DNA of 64,000 nt, from contig JANQAD010000001.1 in assembly GCA_024707205.1 (NCBI GenBank), forward strand, positions 2,445,979 through 2,509,978. The letters run 5' to 3'. The notes under the pieces are model-generated. The model made no database searches, was not told the origin of the DNA, and worked only from the letters and a program-made list of their open reading frames with translations. A program made the translations under genes and the position numbers. The stretch comes from Demequina sp. Lineage in GTDB: Bacteria > Actinomycetota > Actinomycetes > Actinomycetales > Demequinaceae. Shown one piece after another: positions 1-10,960 of the stretch. Positions within the stretch are counted from its first letter, which is position 1; every line of letters begins with the position of its first letter.

Positions 1-3000
1 GGCGCGCCCGCGTGCTTGAGCGAGTTGAGGGGCGAGGCGCCCGTGCCGCCGTCGTGGCCGGAGATGAGCACGACGTCGGACTTGCACTTGGCGACGCCCG
101 CGGCAATGGTGCCGATCCCGACCTCGCTGACGAGCTTGGTGTGGATGCGCGCCTCTGGGTTCGCGTTCTTGAGATCGTGGATGAGTTGCTTGAGGTCCTC
201 GATCGAATAGATGTCGTGGTGCGGCGGAGGCGAGATCAGGCCGACGCCAGGCGTGGAATGGCGCGTGGCCGCTACCCACGGATACACCTTGGTGCCCGGC
301 AGCTGGCCGCCCTCGCCCGGCTTGGCGCCCTGCGCGAGCTTGATCTGCAGGTCCTCCGCGTTGACGAGGTATTCGCTCGTGACGCCGAACCGGCCGGACG
401 CGACCTGCTTGATCGCGCTGCGGCGCTCGGGGTCGTGCAGGCGCTCCGGGGACTCGCCACCCTCACCGGTGTTGGACTTCCCGCCAAGGCGGTTCATCGC
501 GATCGCGAGGGTCTCGTGGGCCTCTTGAGAGATGGAGCCGTAGGACATCGCCCCAGTGGAGAAGCGCTTGACGATGTCGCGGATGTGCTCCACATCCTCG
601 ATCGGGATGGGTCGGCGTTCGGAGTTGAACTCGAGCAGCCCGCGAAGCGTCATCAGGGTGCGCGACTGGTCGTCGATGAGGTCCGTGTACTCCTTGAACA
701 CCTCAAACTGCCTGGTGCGCGTCGCGTGCTGGAGCTTGAACACCGTCTCCGGGTTGAACAGGTGCACTTCGCCGTCGCGTCGCCACTGATACTCGCCACC
801 GGTCGCGAGGCGCTGGTGCGGGGGCCGCTCTCCGCTCAGCGGATAGGCGTCCCGGTGCCGCCTGGCCACCTCTTCGGCGATGACGTCGAGGCCGATCCCG
901 TCGATCTGGCTTGGCGTGCCGGCGAAGTGCTTGTCCACCATGGCGCGGCTCAGGCCGATCGCCTCGAACACCTGGGCTCCGCGATACGACGCGATCGTGG
1001 AGATGCCCATCTTCGACATCACCTTGAGCATGCCCTTGCCGAGCGCCTTGATGAGGTTCTTCACTGCCTTCTGCGCGGTGATGTCACCCAGGTACCCGGT
1101 CTTGGCGAGCTCCTCCACCGTCTCCATGGCGAGGTAAGGGTTCACGGCGGCGGCGCCGTAGCCGATGAGCAGCGAGATGTGGTGCACCTCGCGCACGTCT
1201 CCGGCCTCAACTACGAGCGACACCTTGGTGCGCGAGTGGTTCCGCACAAGGTGGTGGTGCACGGAGCTCAGCAGGAGCAGCGACGGGATGGGCGCGTGCT
1301 CCTGGTCGGAGTCGCGGTCGGAGAGCACGAGGAAGCTCACGCCCTCGTCGATCGCGTCGTCCACCTCGCGGAAGATCTCGGTGAGCCGACGCTCAAGGCC
1401 GGCGCCGCCCTCGTGGACGCGATAGCGGCCCTTGATGGTGCGCGCGGAGAAGATCCCCTTGAGACGCGGGTCGGCGTCGACGTGGATGATCTTGGCGAGC
1501 TCGTCGTTGTCGATCACCGGGAAGTCGAGCACGAGCTTGCGCGCGTGGGTGGGGTCGGATTCGAGCAGGTTCGGCTCGGGCCCGATCGCGCCGGAGATCG
1601 ACGTCACGAGCTCCTCGCGGATCGCGTCGAGCGGCGGGTTCGTCACCTGCGCGAACATCTGCGCGAAGTAGTCGAAGAGCAGCCTCGGGCGCCCGGACAG
1701 CACGGCGACGGGCGTGTCAGAGCCCATCGCGCCGAGCGGCTCGGTTCCGGTCTTGGCCATCGGCGCGAGGAGAACCTTGAGCTCCTCCTCGGTGTATCCA
1801 AAGGTGCGCTGACGGCGGTTCACGGAGTGCATCGAGTGCACGATGTGCTCACGCTCGGGAAGCTCGGCGAGGCGAACCGTGTACTCGGACACCCACTGCC
1901 CGTAAGGCTGTTCCGAGGCCAAGCGGGTCTTGATCTCCTCGTCCTCGATGATGCGGCCGGCCGCCGTGTCGACGAGCAGCATGCGGCCGGGCTGCAGTCG
2001 GCCCTTGCGCACCACGGTGGCGGGGTCGATGTCGAGCACCCCGGCCTCGGAGCTGAGCACCACGAGGCCGTCCGCGGTCACCCAGAAGCGACCGGGACGA
2101 AGCCCGTTGCGGTCAAGCACGGAGCCGATCACGGTGCCGTCGGTGAACGTCAGCGACGCCGGACCGTCCCATGGCTCCATGAGCGAGCCGTGGTACTCGT
2201 AGAACGCCTTGCGCGCGGGGTCCATCTCGTCGTTCTTCTGCCACGCCTCAGGGATCATCATGAGGATCGCGTGCGGAAGCGAGCGTCCACCGAGATGGAG
2301 CAGCTCAAGCACCTCGTCGAACGACGCGGTGTCAGAGGCCGAAGGGGTGCACACCGGCATGAGCTCGGCGAGGTTGCCGAGCAGCTCCGAACGGAGCGTG
2401 CCCTCGCGGGCCTCCATCCAGTTCCGGTTGCCGCGGACCGTGTTGATCTCGCCGTTGTGGGCGATGAGGCGCAGCGGCTGCGCGAGTGGCCACGACGGGA
2501 AGGTGTTGGTCGAGAAGCGCGAGTGGACCAGAGCGAGCTCCGAGGCGAAGCGCTCGTCCTGAAGGTCGAGGAAGACCTGCTCGAGCTGGTAGGTCGTGAG
2601 CATGCCCTTGTAGCTGATCGTCCTCGCCGACAGCGAGGCGAAGAACGGGCCGCCCGCGTTCTCCGAGCGCTTCCGCACCCGGTACACGCGGCGATCGAGG
2701 TCGATCCCGGCAGCGCCGCCCGCGGCCACGAATACCTGGCGGAACACGGGCATCGCGGCGCGCGCGGAGGGACCGAGCGATTCGGGGTCGACCGGAACGT
2801 CACGCCAACCGAGGACACTCACTCCCTCGGAGGCAGCAGCGGACTCGAACCCGGCCACCTGCTCGTCCGCACGGCTCGGCTCCAGGAACGCGATGCCGAC
2901 CGCATAGGTGCCCACAGGGGCAGGTCGAAGTCCACGACGGCGCGCAGGAAAGCGTCGGGAATCTGGGTGAGGATTCCGGCGCCGTCGCCGGTCTCCGTCT

Positions 3001-3178
3001 CTGCGCCAACAGCGCCGCGGTGCTCGAGATTCTTGAGTGCAGTGAGTCCGGCCTCGACGATGTCGCGCCCCGCGGACCCGCGCAAGGTGGCAACGAACGC
3101 CACGCCGCACGAGTCATGCTCGTACGCGGGGTCGTACAGCCCACCTGCATGCAGGTGATCGCGAAGCTCCGCGGCCAT
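1..3178 (-). CDS. gltB: glutamate synthase large subunit (partial, frameshifted)
   Basis: Large subunit of NADPH glutamate synthase, which moves the amide of glutamine to 2-oxoglutarate. The ATG at 3178 opens a short propeptide followed by Cys24 in a DSCGVAF context, the expected N-terminal nucleophile of the class-II amidotransferase domain. Read through the frame break, the glutaminase and central domains follow, then the start of the FMN synthase domain, ending near [11 protein letters not shown] at the window edge. About 1,059 codons of a protein normally near 1,500 are present. The frame breaks at 2917-2920, where a run of four G (plus strand) should be five; downstream of it the expected GWRDVP sequence resumes in another frame. 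A sequencing error is more likely than a pseudogene. A purine-rich ribosome site (AAGGA) precedes the start. It is the last gene of the trp-lgt block in this window. Confidence 0.93.
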
Positions 3179-3326
3179 TACACCGTCCTTCTTCGCCGCG
3201 GGCGTGCGCCAACGGCTCCTTGAGGTTTCGGGGCGCCGTCGACCCGTCGTTCACACGGGTACACAGCGTACCGCGTAGGGGTGGCGGACAAGAATCTCCG
3301 CTGGTTCCACGCGAACGTCGGTGAAC

Positions 3327-4265
3327 TTACCCGTCGTCGCCGGCCCCTGCGGGGGCATCGGCGCTGGGCTCGGCGGGATCACCGCCTGCGTCTGCTGAAG
3401 AGGGATCGCCTCCATTGGCAGGGACCGCCGCGAGTTCGTTGCGCGGCACGTGCACGGACAGCCGCCGCTGCCGTGTCCCCAGCCAGAAGAACACAATAGT
3501 CGACGCAACGAGCGCGACGATAGACACAAACACGTTGAGGCGAATTCCCCAGAAGTAGTGAGCGTCATCGATGCGCACCATCTCGATCCAGAGGCGACCG
3601 GACGTGTACACCACCACGTAGAGCCAGAACACGCGCCCGCCGCGCAGATCGAAGCGCCTGTCGAGGTAGACGATGAGCGCGGCCCCAGCGAGGTTCCAGA
3701 TGAGCTCGTACAGGAACGTGGGGTGGAACGTGTGATACGCGCCGAAGCCCTCAGGACGGAAGGCCGGGTCGACGTACAGTCCCCACGGGAGGTGCGTGGG
3801 ACGCCCGAACAGCTCCTGGTTGAAGTAGTTCCCGAGCCGGCCAATCGCCTGGGCCACGAGCACGGCGGGCGCTGCGGCGTCCATGAAGGTCACGAAGCTC
3901 ACGCCTTGGCGGCGGCAGCCAATGTAGGCACCGAGAGCGCCAAGCGCTACCGCGCCCCAGATCCCGAGCCCGCCGTTCCAGATCTTGAACGCGTCGAGCG
4001 GCCTGCCGCCCGCACCGAAGTACTGGTCTGGCGACGTGATGAGGTGATAGATCCGCCCGCCGATGATGCCGAACGGCACGGCCCAGAACGCAACCGAGCC
4101 CACAACCTCCTTCTGACCGCCCCGCTCAACCCAGCGTCGGGTGGTGTACCAGATGGCGAAGAAGATGCCCGCGAGGATGCACAGCGCGTACATGTGGATG
4201 GTCAGGGGACCAAAAGTGAAGGTGCTCCAGCCCGACGGCGGGGCCGGGATATACGTGTGGGTCAC
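3327..4265 (-). CDS. lgt: prolipoprotein diacylglyceryl transferase
   Basis: Lgt transfers diacylglycerol from phosphatidylglycerol to the lipobox cysteine of prelipoproteins at the cytoplasmic membrane. The 312-residue product has several hydrophobic segments, a GGRIYH segment and the family signature around GRLGNYFNQELFGRPT. The C-terminal tail is hydrophilic and rich in Ala, Asp and Pro, as is common in actinobacterial Lgt. The GTG start at 4265 overlaps the trpA stop as GTGA, so translation is probably coupled. Its substrates within this window would include the lipoproteins at 15356, 45845 and 60770. Confidence 0.96.
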   Translation of the reverse strand: MTHTYIPAPPSGWSTFTFGPLTIHMYALCILAGIFFAIWYTTRRWVERGGQKEVVGSVAFWAVPFGIIGGRIYHLITSPDQYFGAGGRPLDAFKIWNGGLGIWGAVALGALGAYIGCRRQGVSFVTFMDAAAPAVLVAQAIGRLGNYFNQELFGRPTHLPWGLYVDPAFRPEGFGAYHTFHPTFLYELIWNLAGAALIVYLDRRFDLRGGRVFWLYVVVYTSGRLWIEMVRIDDAHYFWGIRLNVFVSIVALVASTIVFFWLGTRQRRLSVHVPRNELAAVPANGGDPSSADAGGDPAEPSADAPAGAGDDG

Positions 4266-5062
4266 CGTGCGCTCCTCACGCCTTGGGCGAGCTCCGCGAC
4301 CTTGGCCCGGAGGGCGTCCAGGGCCGCGGCCTCATCGGGGTTGTCGAGAAGGGTGCGAACAAGCGCGGAGCCGACGATGACGCCGTCGGCATAGGCGCCA
4401 ACTTGCGACGCGTGCTCCCCTGTGGTCACGCCGATCCCCACGCACACGTGCGAGGCACCTGCCGCGCGCGAGTCGCGCACGAGGCGCTCGGCCGCCGTGC
4501 CGATCGTGGCCCGCTCCCCCGTCACGCCCATGACCGCCGTGGCGTAGAGGAAGCCGGTGGTGGCGGCGACCGTGAAGTGAATGCGCTCCTGCGTGGAGCT
4601 TGGGGCAACCAGGAACGTGGTCTCGATCCCGTGCCGCCGCGCGGCGGCAAGCCACTCGTCGGCGTTGTCGGGGGTGAGATCGGGCAGGATCACGCCCGCC
4701 CCGCCTGCTGCCGCCAGGTCGGCGGCGAAGCGCTCGAGACCGTATTGCAGCAGCGGGTTGAAGTAGGACATCACCACGGCGGGTGCTCCCGCATCGACGG
4801 CCGCGCGCACGCCGGCGAAGACGTCCCGAACGCGCACTCCTCGCTGCAGCGCGGCCTCGGCCGCCTCCTGGACCGTGGGACCGTCCATGCTCGGATCTGA
4901 GTACGGCAGGCCAACCTCGACGCCGTCGACTCCCGCCTCGACCATCGCCGCGATCGCTCTGCAAGAGCCGTCGAGGCTCGGGTATCCCACGGGGAGATAT
5001 CCGATGAGCGCCGCGCGCCCCTCCGCCTTGGCGGCGTCGATCGCCGCAATCATGCTCTTCAC
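4262..5062 (-). CDS. trpA: tryptophan synthase alpha subunit
   Basis: Cleaves indole-3-glycerol phosphate to indole and glyceraldehyde 3-phosphate and passes indole to TrpB. The GTG at 5062 is chosen because it overlaps the trpB stop (GTGA) and puts the catalytic residues at Glu49 ([12 protein letters not shown]) and Asp60 (SMDGP), the same numbers as in the Salmonella enzyme. ATG at 5053 is an alternative three codons in. The product is 266 residues, the normal length. It lies between trpB and lgt with 4-base overlaps on both sides. Confidence 0.96.
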   Translation of the reverse strand: MKSMIAAIDAAKAEGRAALIGYLPVGYPSLDGSCRAIAAMVEAGVDGVEVGLPYSDPSMDGPTVQEAAEAALQRGVRVRDVFAGVRAAVDAGAPAVVMSYFNPLLQYGLERFAADLAAAGGAGVILPDLTPDNADEWLAAARRHGIETTFLVAPSSTQERIHFTVAATTGFLYATAVMGVTGERATIGTAAERLVRDSRAAGASHVCVGIGVTTGEHASQVGAYADGVIVGSALVRTLLDNPDEAAALDALRAKVAELAQGVRSAR

Positions 5063-6261
5063 GCGTCCGCCTCCAGCAGCCCGAACCACCGTGCGGCCTG
5101 CTCCACGTCCTTGTCCCCGCGCCCGGAGAGGCTCACGAGGATCGTCGCGTCCTCCCCCAGCTCGCGACACAGCTTGATCGCCCCGGCGAGTGCGTGCGCG
5201 GACTCGATAGCAGGCAGGATGCCCTCGGTGCGGCTCAGCAGCGCGAACGCGTCCATGGCCTCCGCGTCCGTGACGGGCCAGTACTCCGCGCGGCCGATCG
5301 CCGCGAGCCATGAGTGCTCGGGGCCCACGCCGGGGTAGTCGAGGCCGGCGCTGATCGAGTGCGACTCGGTGATCTGGCCGTCCTCGTCCTGGAGGATGAA
5401 CGAGCGCGAGCCGTGCAGCACCCCTGGGCGCCCGCCGGTGATGGTCGCCGCGTGTCGGCCCGTCTCCACGCCGTCGCCCGCGGCCTCGCAGCCGATCAGC
5501 CGCACGGGGTCATCGAGAAAGGCGTCAAAGATTCCAATCGCGTTGGAGCCGCCGCCCACACACGCAACCACAGCGTCGGGCAGTCCGCCCAAGGCGAGCA
5601 GCTGGGAGCGGGCCTCGGCGCCGATGACGCGCTGAAAGTCGCGAACCATGGCGGGGAACGGGTGCGGGCCCGCCGCCGTGCCGAAGATGTAGTTGGTGCT
5701 GTCGACGTTCGCGACCCAATCGCGGAACGCCTCGTTGATCGCGTCCTTGAGCGTGCGTGAGCCGGAGGTGACGGGAATGACCTCGGCGCCGAGGAGGCGC
5801 ATGCGGGCCACGTTGAGCGCCTGGCGCTTGGTGTCCTCCTCGCCCATATAGATCACGCACTCGAGATCCATGAGGGCGGCCGCGGTGGCGGTGGCGACGC
5901 CGTGCTGCCCGGCTCCCGTCTCCGCGATCACCCGCGACTTCCCGATCCGCTTGGTCAGCAGCGCCTGGCCCAGCACGTTGTTGATCTTGTGCGATCCGGT
6001 GTGATTCAAGTCCTCACGCTTGAGGATGACGCGTGCTCCGCCGGCAGCGCGGGCGAAGCGCGGCACCTCGGTGACGATCGACGGCCGCCCGGTGTAATCG
6101 CGGGCGAGGCGATCGAGCTCCGCCTGGAAGCCGGGGTCTAGGCGCGCCTTGTCGTAGGCGTCTGTGAGCTCGTCGAGGGCCGCGACCAGCGCCTCAGGAA
6201 CGAATCGCCCGCCGAAGTCGCCGAAGAACGGCCCAGGGGCCGCTTGGAGCGAACCCGTCAC
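5059..6261 (-). CDS. trpB: tryptophan synthase beta subunit
   Basis: PLP enzyme that condenses indole with serine to give tryptophan. The 400-residue product contains the PLP lysine (Lys92, in HTGSHKINN), the glycine-rich phosphate loop GGGSNA and the FGGRFVPE N-terminus. The GTG start at 6261 overlaps the trpC stop by four bases, and the stop overlaps the trpA start in the same way. It forms the alpha2-beta2 complex with the neighbouring TrpA. Confidence 0.97.
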   Translation of the reverse strand: MTGSLQAAPGPFFGDFGGRFVPEALVAALDELTDAYDKARLDPGFQAELDRLARDYTGRPSIVTEVPRFARAAGGARVILKREDLNHTGSHKINNVLGQALLTKRIGKSRVIAETGAGQHGVATATAAALMDLECVIYMGEEDTKRQALNVARMRLLGAEVIPVTSGSRTLKDAINEAFRDWVANVDSTNYIFGTAAGPHPFPAMVRDFQRVIGAEARSQLLALGGLPDAVVACVGGGSNAIGIFDAFLDDPVRLIGCEAAGDGVETGRHAATITGGRPGVLHGSRSFILQDEDGQITESHSISAGLDYPGVGPEHSWLAAIGRAEYWPVTDAEAMDAFALLSRTEGILPAIESAHALAGAIKLCRELGEDATILVSLSGRGDKDVEQAARWFGLLEADA

Positions 6262-7082
6262 GGGCGTACCGAGCGCAGCGCGGGGTGGGCGCCCGCCGCG
6301 ACCATCTCGGCAACGGCTTGGCGCGGATTGTCGTCCTTGACGAGCGCCTCGCCAACGAGCACCGCATCCGCGCCCATGCGCGCGTACTCGACCACGTCGT
6401 GGCTGTCGCGGATGCCGGACTCGGCCACGCGCAGGATGCCGTCGGGGATCGTGGGGGCCACCCGCGCGAACGTGTGCCGGTCAACCTCGAGGGTCTTGAG
6501 GTTGCGGGCGTTGACGCCGATGATGCGCGCGCCGGCGTCGGCCGCCCTCAGGGTCTCTTCGGTGTCGTGAACCTCCACGAGTGCGCACATGCCAAGGGAA
6601 TGAACGCGCTCGACGAGGCTCTCGAGGGCCATCTGCTTGAGGGCCGCGACGATGAGCAGCACCATGTCTGCACCGTGGGCGCGAGCCTCCCACACCTGAT
6701 ACGGCGTGACGATGAAGTCCTTGCGCAGGATCGGGATGTCGACCTTCGCACGCACCGCATCGAGGTCGTCGAGGGACCCGTCGAAGCGACGCTCCTCGGT
6801 GAGCACGGAGATGACCGACGCTCCCCCAGCCTCGTACTCGGTTGCCAGTGACGCGGGGTCGCTGATCTCGGCGAGCTCGCCCTTCGACGGGCTCGCGCGC
6901 TTGACCTCGGCGATGACCGCGACCTCGTCACGAGCGAGGATCTGGCGGGCGTCGATTGCGCTGGGGAGCCTCGAGGCGCGCTCCTTGAGCGCATCCATCG
7001 ACGTCAGCTGCTCGCGACGAACTAGATCCTCGCGAACTCCCGCGACGATGCTGTCGAGCACACTGGTCCCCGCCTCTCCCAT
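6258..7082 (-). CDS. trpC: indole-3-glycerol phosphate synthase
   Basis: Closes the indole ring from carboxyphenylaminodeoxyribulose phosphate. The 274-residue TIM-barrel protein shows [19 protein letters not shown] and VAESGI, the characteristic strand-end motifs of the family. There is no fused trpF, as is usual in actinobacteria, where PriA serves both his and trp pathways. A -10 hexamer lies six bases upstream of the ATG, so this gene may begin its own leaderless transcript for trpCBA-lgt(-gltB). Confidence 0.96.
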   Translation of the reverse strand: MGEAGTSVLDSIVAGVREDLVRREQLTSMDALKERASRLPSAIDARQILARDEVAVIAEVKRASPSKGELAEISDPASLATEYEAGGASVISVLTEERRFDGSLDDLDAVRAKVDIPILRKDFIVTPYQVWEARAHGADMVLLIVAALKQMALESLVERVHSLGMCALVEVHDTEETLRAADAGARIIGVNARNLKTLEVDRHTFARVAPTIPDGILRVAESGIRDSHDVVEYARMGADAVLVGEALVKDDNPRQAVAEMVAAGAHPALRSVRP

Positions 7083-7088
7083 GGCCCT

Positions 7089-7094
7089 ATGGTA
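7089..7094 (-). promoter_or_regulatory. leaderless -10 element of trpC
   Basis: TACCAT fits TAnnnT and ends six bases before the trpC ATG, which places the transcription start on or next to the A of the start codon. No convincing -35 was found. Inference from spacing only. Confidence 0.5.
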
Positions 7095-7145
7095 GCGCCG
7101 CGCGGAGGGGCCTCAGACCGCGGGGCGACCACGGCGTCGGGCCCG

Positions 7146-7571
7146 CTACGGGGCGAGGTACGAGGCGAGGGGACCTACGTTGCGCAGGACCCAGAAAGCG
7201 AGCACAAGGCCGGCAAGTGCCCAGTAGACGGCGGGATGTAGCCGTGGCGGCTGCCAGTTCCGTCCCGCGGCGTTGCCGGCCCACCAGGTCAGCGCGACAA
7301 GCGTGACGGGAATGACGAGCAGGATCGCGAGAGCGTTGAGCGAGATTGCGCCGACGATGTCGCCGTGGAGCAGTTGATGGACGGCTCGAAGGCCGCCGCA
7401 GCCAGGGCAGTAGATTCCCGTGGTCGCGTACAGGAGGCAGGCGGGGAACGCGCCGGATTCGAAAGGATTGCGGACGTACGTGTAGAGAGTCGCCGCACCG
7501 AGCGCGACCGCCGTCGTAACCGGACCCGCTAGGCGAGTGCGGAGCGGAGCGGCGGTCGCGCTCGTGGTCAC
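7146..7571 (-). CDS. DUF2752 membrane protein
   Basis: A 141-residue integral membrane protein with about four hydrophobic segments. The DUF2752 hallmark CPGCGGLRAVHQLLHGD lies in the first half, after a segment containing a further Cys. The function of the family is unknown. The GTG start at 7571 is one base beyond the stop of the DUF4190 gene, so the two are probably co-translated. These small membrane proteins commonly sit between trpE and trpC in actinobacteria without a proven role in tryptophan synthesis. Confidence 0.85.
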   Translation of the reverse strand: MTTSATAAPLRTRLAGPVTTAVALGAATLYTYVRNPFESGAFPACLLYATTGIYCPGCGGLRAVHQLLHGDIVGAISLNALAILLVIPVTLVALTWWAGNAAGRNWQPPRLHPAVYWALAGLVLAFWVLRNVGPLASYLAP

Positions 7572-7572
7572 A

Positions 7573-7917
7573 TCAGCCGCCGAGCGAGGAGAAGGCGCCG
7601 GAGGTGAAGTTGTAGATCAGACCGAGGGTGCCGAGCACCGAGCCGATGATGCCGAGGATGAAGCCGACGTTTCCAAGATTGCCGTTGGTGGCGAGGCCCG
7701 CGGCCGCGGCCTTCTTGGAGTTGTTGCCCAGGATGATCGCCGGGATTCCGGCGAGGATGCCGCAGCACAGGATCGAGACGATGCCAAGAACGAGGGCCCA
7801 AACGCCCAGGTTGTTCTTGCTCGTGTTTCCCTGTGGCCCGTAAGCACCGGGCGGCGGCGGAGGAACCGGCGGAACCGCGGGCGGCGGCGGAGGCGGCGGA
7901 GGCGTCACTTCAGACAT
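7573..7917 (-). CDS. DUF4190 proline-rich membrane protein
   Basis: 114 residues. An N-terminal cytoplasmic stretch of poly-proline (residues 6-24) is followed by a Gly/Asn linker and two hydrophobic hairpin segments (LGVWALVLGIVSILCC and VGFILGIIGSVLGTLGLIY), the layout of DUF4190 proteins. An AAGGGG ribosome site precedes the ATG. The function is not known; proline-rich tails of this kind are often protein-interaction regions, but that is only inference here. Confidence 0.8.
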   Translation of the reverse strand: MSEVTPPPPPPPPAVPPVPPPPPGAYGPQGNTSKNNLGVWALVLGIVSILCCGILAGIPAIILGNNSKKAAAAGLATNGNLGNVGFILGIIGSVLGTLGLIYNFTSGAFSSLGG

Positions 7918-7963
7918 AGGTATTTCCCCTTCGTGAGTCGGCGCCCGGGACGGCGCCGTGGGG

Positions 7964-8200
7964 TTACCTTAGCGGCTGGCCGTGACCGAGCGCGCGAAGA
8001 ACGGCGCCCGCGATGAGGGAAACCACCGCGAGCGCGACCCCGATCCACGTCACGATGTCGCGCTCGAGCATCATGCCAACGCCAATCACGATCGCCGCGA
8101 TGACGAGGCCGGAGTTCAGCACCCAGGCCGCAACGGTCATGCCGTGGTTTGCCGCGGCCGGGTCCGGAAGGTCCTGCGGCTCGAGTTGGACGCTTGACAT
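7964..8200 (-). CDS. HGxxPAAW-family small membrane protein
   Basis: 78 residues with two transmembrane helices. Near the N-terminus, NHGMTVAAW is a variant of the HGxxPAAW motif found in proteins encoded beside trpE in many actinobacteria; the proline is replaced by valine here. It has an AAGGAG ribosome site seven bases before the ATG. The role is unknown. It lies 42 bases after trpE and is probably in the same transcript. Confidence 0.8.
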   Translation of the reverse strand: MSSVQLEPQDLPDPAAANHGMTVAAWVLNSGLVIAAIVIGVGMMLERDIVTWIGVALAVVSLIAGAVLRALGHGQPLR

Positions 8201-8242
8201 GGGGGCTCCTTGTACGAAAATCGGTGACTGCCTGCGGAGATT

Positions 8243-9784
8243 CTAGCGTGGCGAGACGCGCTCGAGACGGGAGGCGACGCGCACGGCTCGAACCATCGCG
8301 GCGGCCTTGTCGCGGGTTTCCTGCGCCTCGCGCTCGGGCACGGAGTCTGCGACGATCCCCGCCCCCGACTGTATGTGCGCGACTCCTTCCCGGATGAGTG
8401 CGGTGCGGATGGTGATCGCGAAGTCCATGTTGCCCGCGAAGTCGAAGTACCCCGCAGCGCCGCCGTAGAACGCGCGCCTGACTGGCTCGATCTCGTCGAT
8501 GAGCGCGATCGCGCGGGCCTTGGGGGCCCCGGAGAGGGTTCCCGCCGGGAACGTCGCGGTGAACGCGTCAACGGCGGTGTGCTGCGGCTCGATCCGACCC
8601 ACCACCGTGGAGCAGATGTGCATGATGTGGCTGTAGCGGTTCACCGCCATGAACTCGGTGACCTCCACCGAGGTGGGCTCGCACACCTTCACGAGGTCGT
8701 TGCGCGCGAGATCGACGAGCATGATGTGCTCGGCGATCTCCTTCGGGTCCTCGATGAGCTCCGCGGCGAGCGCCTTGTCCTCCTCCGGCGTCGCCCCGCG
8801 GGGCCGTGAGCCGGCAATGGGATACGTGCGCATCTGCCCCGCCTGCAGCGCTACGAGAGACTCCGGGCTCGCCCCCACGATCGCGAACTCGCGGCCCTCC
8901 CGATCCTCGATCTGGAAGTAGTACATGTACGGGCTCGGGTTGATGGTGCGCGCCACCCTGTACACGTCCAGCGGATCGCCGTCGAACGGCACGTCGAAGC
9001 GCTGAGAGGGCACCATCTGGAACACCTCGCCGTCGCGAATGGCGCCCTTCGCGAAGTGCACGGCCTCCTCGAACTCCCCCTCGGCACTGCGCGGGTGAAT
9101 GGGCGCCTCTGCACCCTCGGCGAGCACAGAGACGTCCCCGGCGTCGGCGGCTGCGAGCGCGCCCTCCATGGCGTCGACACGCCGGACGGCGTCGTCGTAG
9201 GCCGCATCGATTCCCGTCTCCTGCGCGTCCGCGTTCACCGCGTTCGCTATGAGCCACACGCTGCCGTCGTGATGGTCGATCGCCGCAACGTCGGTCGCCA
9301 GGGCGAGCACAGCGTCGGGCACATCGATGTCCTTCGGCGCCTTCTTGGGCAGCGTGGGCTCCCACTGGCGGATGATGTCCCACCCGATGACGCCGACCAT
9401 GCCGCCCGTAAGCGGCGGGAGGCCCTCAATAGGCTCCGACTGGAGCTCGGCGAGCACGCGGCGAATCGCGTCGAGCGGAGCGCCGTCGCTGAGGCCAACG
9501 GGGACCTCACCCGCCCAGTTGGCGTCGTCTCCATCGATGGTGAGCGTGGCGCGCGAGTGGACCCCAACGAACGACCAGCGCGAGCGAGAGCCATCGGGCT
9601 CCGCAGACTCAAGAATGAACGTCCCCGGCCTGCCGCCTGCGAGCGCTCGGTACACGGCGACGGGGGTCAGCGAGTCCGCGAGCACGCGGCGGACCACAGG
9701 GACCATCCGCCGGTTGGCGCCGAGAGCCACGAACTCATCTCTCGAGGGCCAGGTCTCGCCCCACTCCACCTTCACCGCGCTCAC
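8243..9784 (-). CDS. trpE: anthranilate synthase component I
   Basis: Makes anthranilate from chorismate together with a glutaminase subunit (TrpG), which is not in the window. The GTG start at 9784 overlaps the hisI stop (GTGA) and gives 513 residues. The N-terminal domain has FILESAE, corresponding to the LLES tryptophan-binding site of feedback-inhibited enzymes. The C-terminal chorismate-binding domain shows [16 protein letters not shown] and the [12 protein letters not shown] segment. There is no leader peptide or attenuator directly upstream because hisI abuts it. Confidence 0.96.
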   Translation of the reverse strand: MSAVKVEWGETWPSRDEFVALGANRRMVPVVRRVLADSLTPVAVYRALAGGRPGTFILESAEPDGSRSRWSFVGVHSRATLTIDGDDANWAGEVPVGLSDGAPLDAIRRVLAELQSEPIEGLPPLTGGMVGVIGWDIIRQWEPTLPKKAPKDIDVPDAVLALATDVAAIDHHDGSVWLIANAVNADAQETGIDAAYDDAVRRVDAMEGALAAADAGDVSVLAEGAEAPIHPRSAEGEFEEAVHFAKGAIRDGEVFQMVPSQRFDVPFDGDPLDVYRVARTINPSPYMYYFQIEDREGREFAIVGASPESLVALQAGQMRTYPIAGSRPRGATPEEDKALAAELIEDPKEIAEHIMLVDLARNDLVKVCEPTSVEVTEFMAVNRYSHIMHICSTVVGRIEPQHTAVDAFTATFPAGTLSGAPKARAIALIDEIEPVRRAFYGGAAGYFDFAGNMDFAITIRTALIREGVAHIQSGAGIVADSVPEREAQETRDKAAAMVRAVRVASRLERVSPR

Positions 9785-10137
9785 GCAGGCACCCCGGAAA
9801 CGGCACCAAGGTCTCCCCCGGCGTCGAAGCACGAGCGGGCGCCGGTGTGGCACGCGGGCCCCGCCTGGTCCACCTTGATGAGCAGCGCGTCACCGTCGCA
9901 GTCGAGGCTCACCGACACGACTCGCTGGACGTTGCCCGACGTGTCGCCCTTGCGCCACAGTTCCTGGCGCGAACGGCTCCAGTAGACGGCCCTGCCGGTG
10001 GTGAGGGTCTGCGCGAGGGCGTCGTCGTTCATCCACGCGACCATCAGCACCTCGCCCGTGTCATGCTGCTGCGCCACGGCGACGACGAGGCCGTCTGGGG
10101 TGCGCTTGAGCCTTGCTGCGATGTCGTTGGCGAGCAT
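9781..10137 (-). CDS. hisI: phosphoribosyl-AMP cyclohydrolase
   Basis: Third step of histidine synthesis: opens the adenine ring of phosphoribosyl-AMP. The 118-residue product has the metal and catalytic motifs [17 protein letters not shown] and the C-terminal [10 protein letters not shown] with its zinc cysteines. The ATG at 10137 is chosen because longer versions add a low-complexity Arg-rich stretch. It has no fused HisE, as usual in actinobacteria. Its stop overlaps the trpE start. Confidence 0.96.
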   Translation of the reverse strand: MLANDIAARLKRTPDGLVVAVAQQHDTGEVLMVAWMNDDALAQTLTTGRAVYWSRSRQELWRKGDTSGNVQRVVSVSLDCDGDALLIKVDQAGPACHTGARSCFDAGGDLGAVSGVPA

Positions 10138-10178
10138 GGCGCTTATCTTTCCACGTGCGCGCGGGCGCCCGTCACGCC

Positions 10179-10913
10179 CTACGGATGCGGCGTGCCCAGA
10201 GCTACGGCCGCCTGCTGCCCGAGCACGGCGAATCCAAGTGAGGCGCCCAGTCGCTGCGAGGGCTCGTTGCCCAGGCGAGAGCGCCACTGGGGCACGAGGC
10301 CTGCGTCGTGCGCCTCGGAGACAGCGACGGCGGACACCAACCGCGCGAAGCCCCGACCGCGCAAAGCAGGATGGGACACCACGCCGACCTGCGCGACGCC
10401 CTCGCCCCACCGTTCGTAGCCCGCAATCGCGGCCACCTGTCCCGAGTCCGTGATCGCGGCCCACCGGTCGGGCATGTCTTCGAGGCCGCCCTCATGCCAC
10501 TCGGCGTCGGACACCGCGTCGCGGAGCTCCTCGACCGCCGCACCGTCGGCGGCTTGGATGCCGTCGCGCGGGGCGCCACCGAAGCCACCGTCACGGAAGG
10601 CGATGCTCGCGGTCCCGATGGGCTCCGGATCGCACCTCACGAGGCGCTCCATGAGCCTCGTCGTGGACAGCAGCTCGTCCGCGGGGAGGCCCGCGATGGC
10701 AGACAGGGCGGGGAAGGGCGCGACCACCACGGTCGCGGCGCGAATCCTCACCGCGACGAGCGCCGGCAGGTCCTCGCGCTGGACGGCGTGAATCCCCGCG
10801 GTGCGCATCGTTGCAGGAGGCACGCCAACCTGCTCGGCCCACGCCGCTACAACGCGAGACCACGCGCCAGGCGACAGGACACCTTCGTCCTCCGAGTGAG
10901 CCACGCTCCCCAT
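10179..10913 (-). CDS. GNAT-family N-acetyltransferase
   Basis: 244 residues. The C-terminal third holds the acetyl-CoA binding motif A ([16 protein letters not shown]) followed by a Leu/Ala-rich helix and a final strand, typical of the Gcn5-related fold. The N-terminal half has no recognisable motif and may be a second, degenerate GNAT-like half. The substrate cannot be inferred. It lies between the ABC exporter genes and hisI in the same direction. Confidence 0.75.
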   Translation of the reverse strand: MGSVAHSEDEGVLSPGAWSRVVAAWAEQVGVPPATMRTAGIHAVQREDLPALVAVRIRAATVVVAPFPALSAIAGLPADELLSTTRLMERLVRCDPEPIGTASIAFRDGGFGGAPRDGIQAADGAAVEELRDAVSDAEWHEGGLEDMPDRWAAITDSGQVAAIAGYERWGEGVAQVGVVSHPALRGRGFARLVSAVAVSEAHDAGLVPQWRSRLGNEPSQRLGASLGFAVLGQQAAVALGTPHP

Positions 10914-10960
10914 GGTGCCAGCAGGGATGCGGTTACTGCGGGAACCTCGCCCGATTTGTC

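Noticed and set aside
12-3158. 1,048-codon open frame on the plus strand opposite gltB
   Set aside because: It is antisense to a recognisable conserved gene and has no family motifs; long antisense frames are normal at this GC content.
9785-10178. Tryptophan attenuator or T-box ahead of trpE
   Set aside because: trpE overlaps hisI, and no Trp-rich leader or T-box stem was seen.
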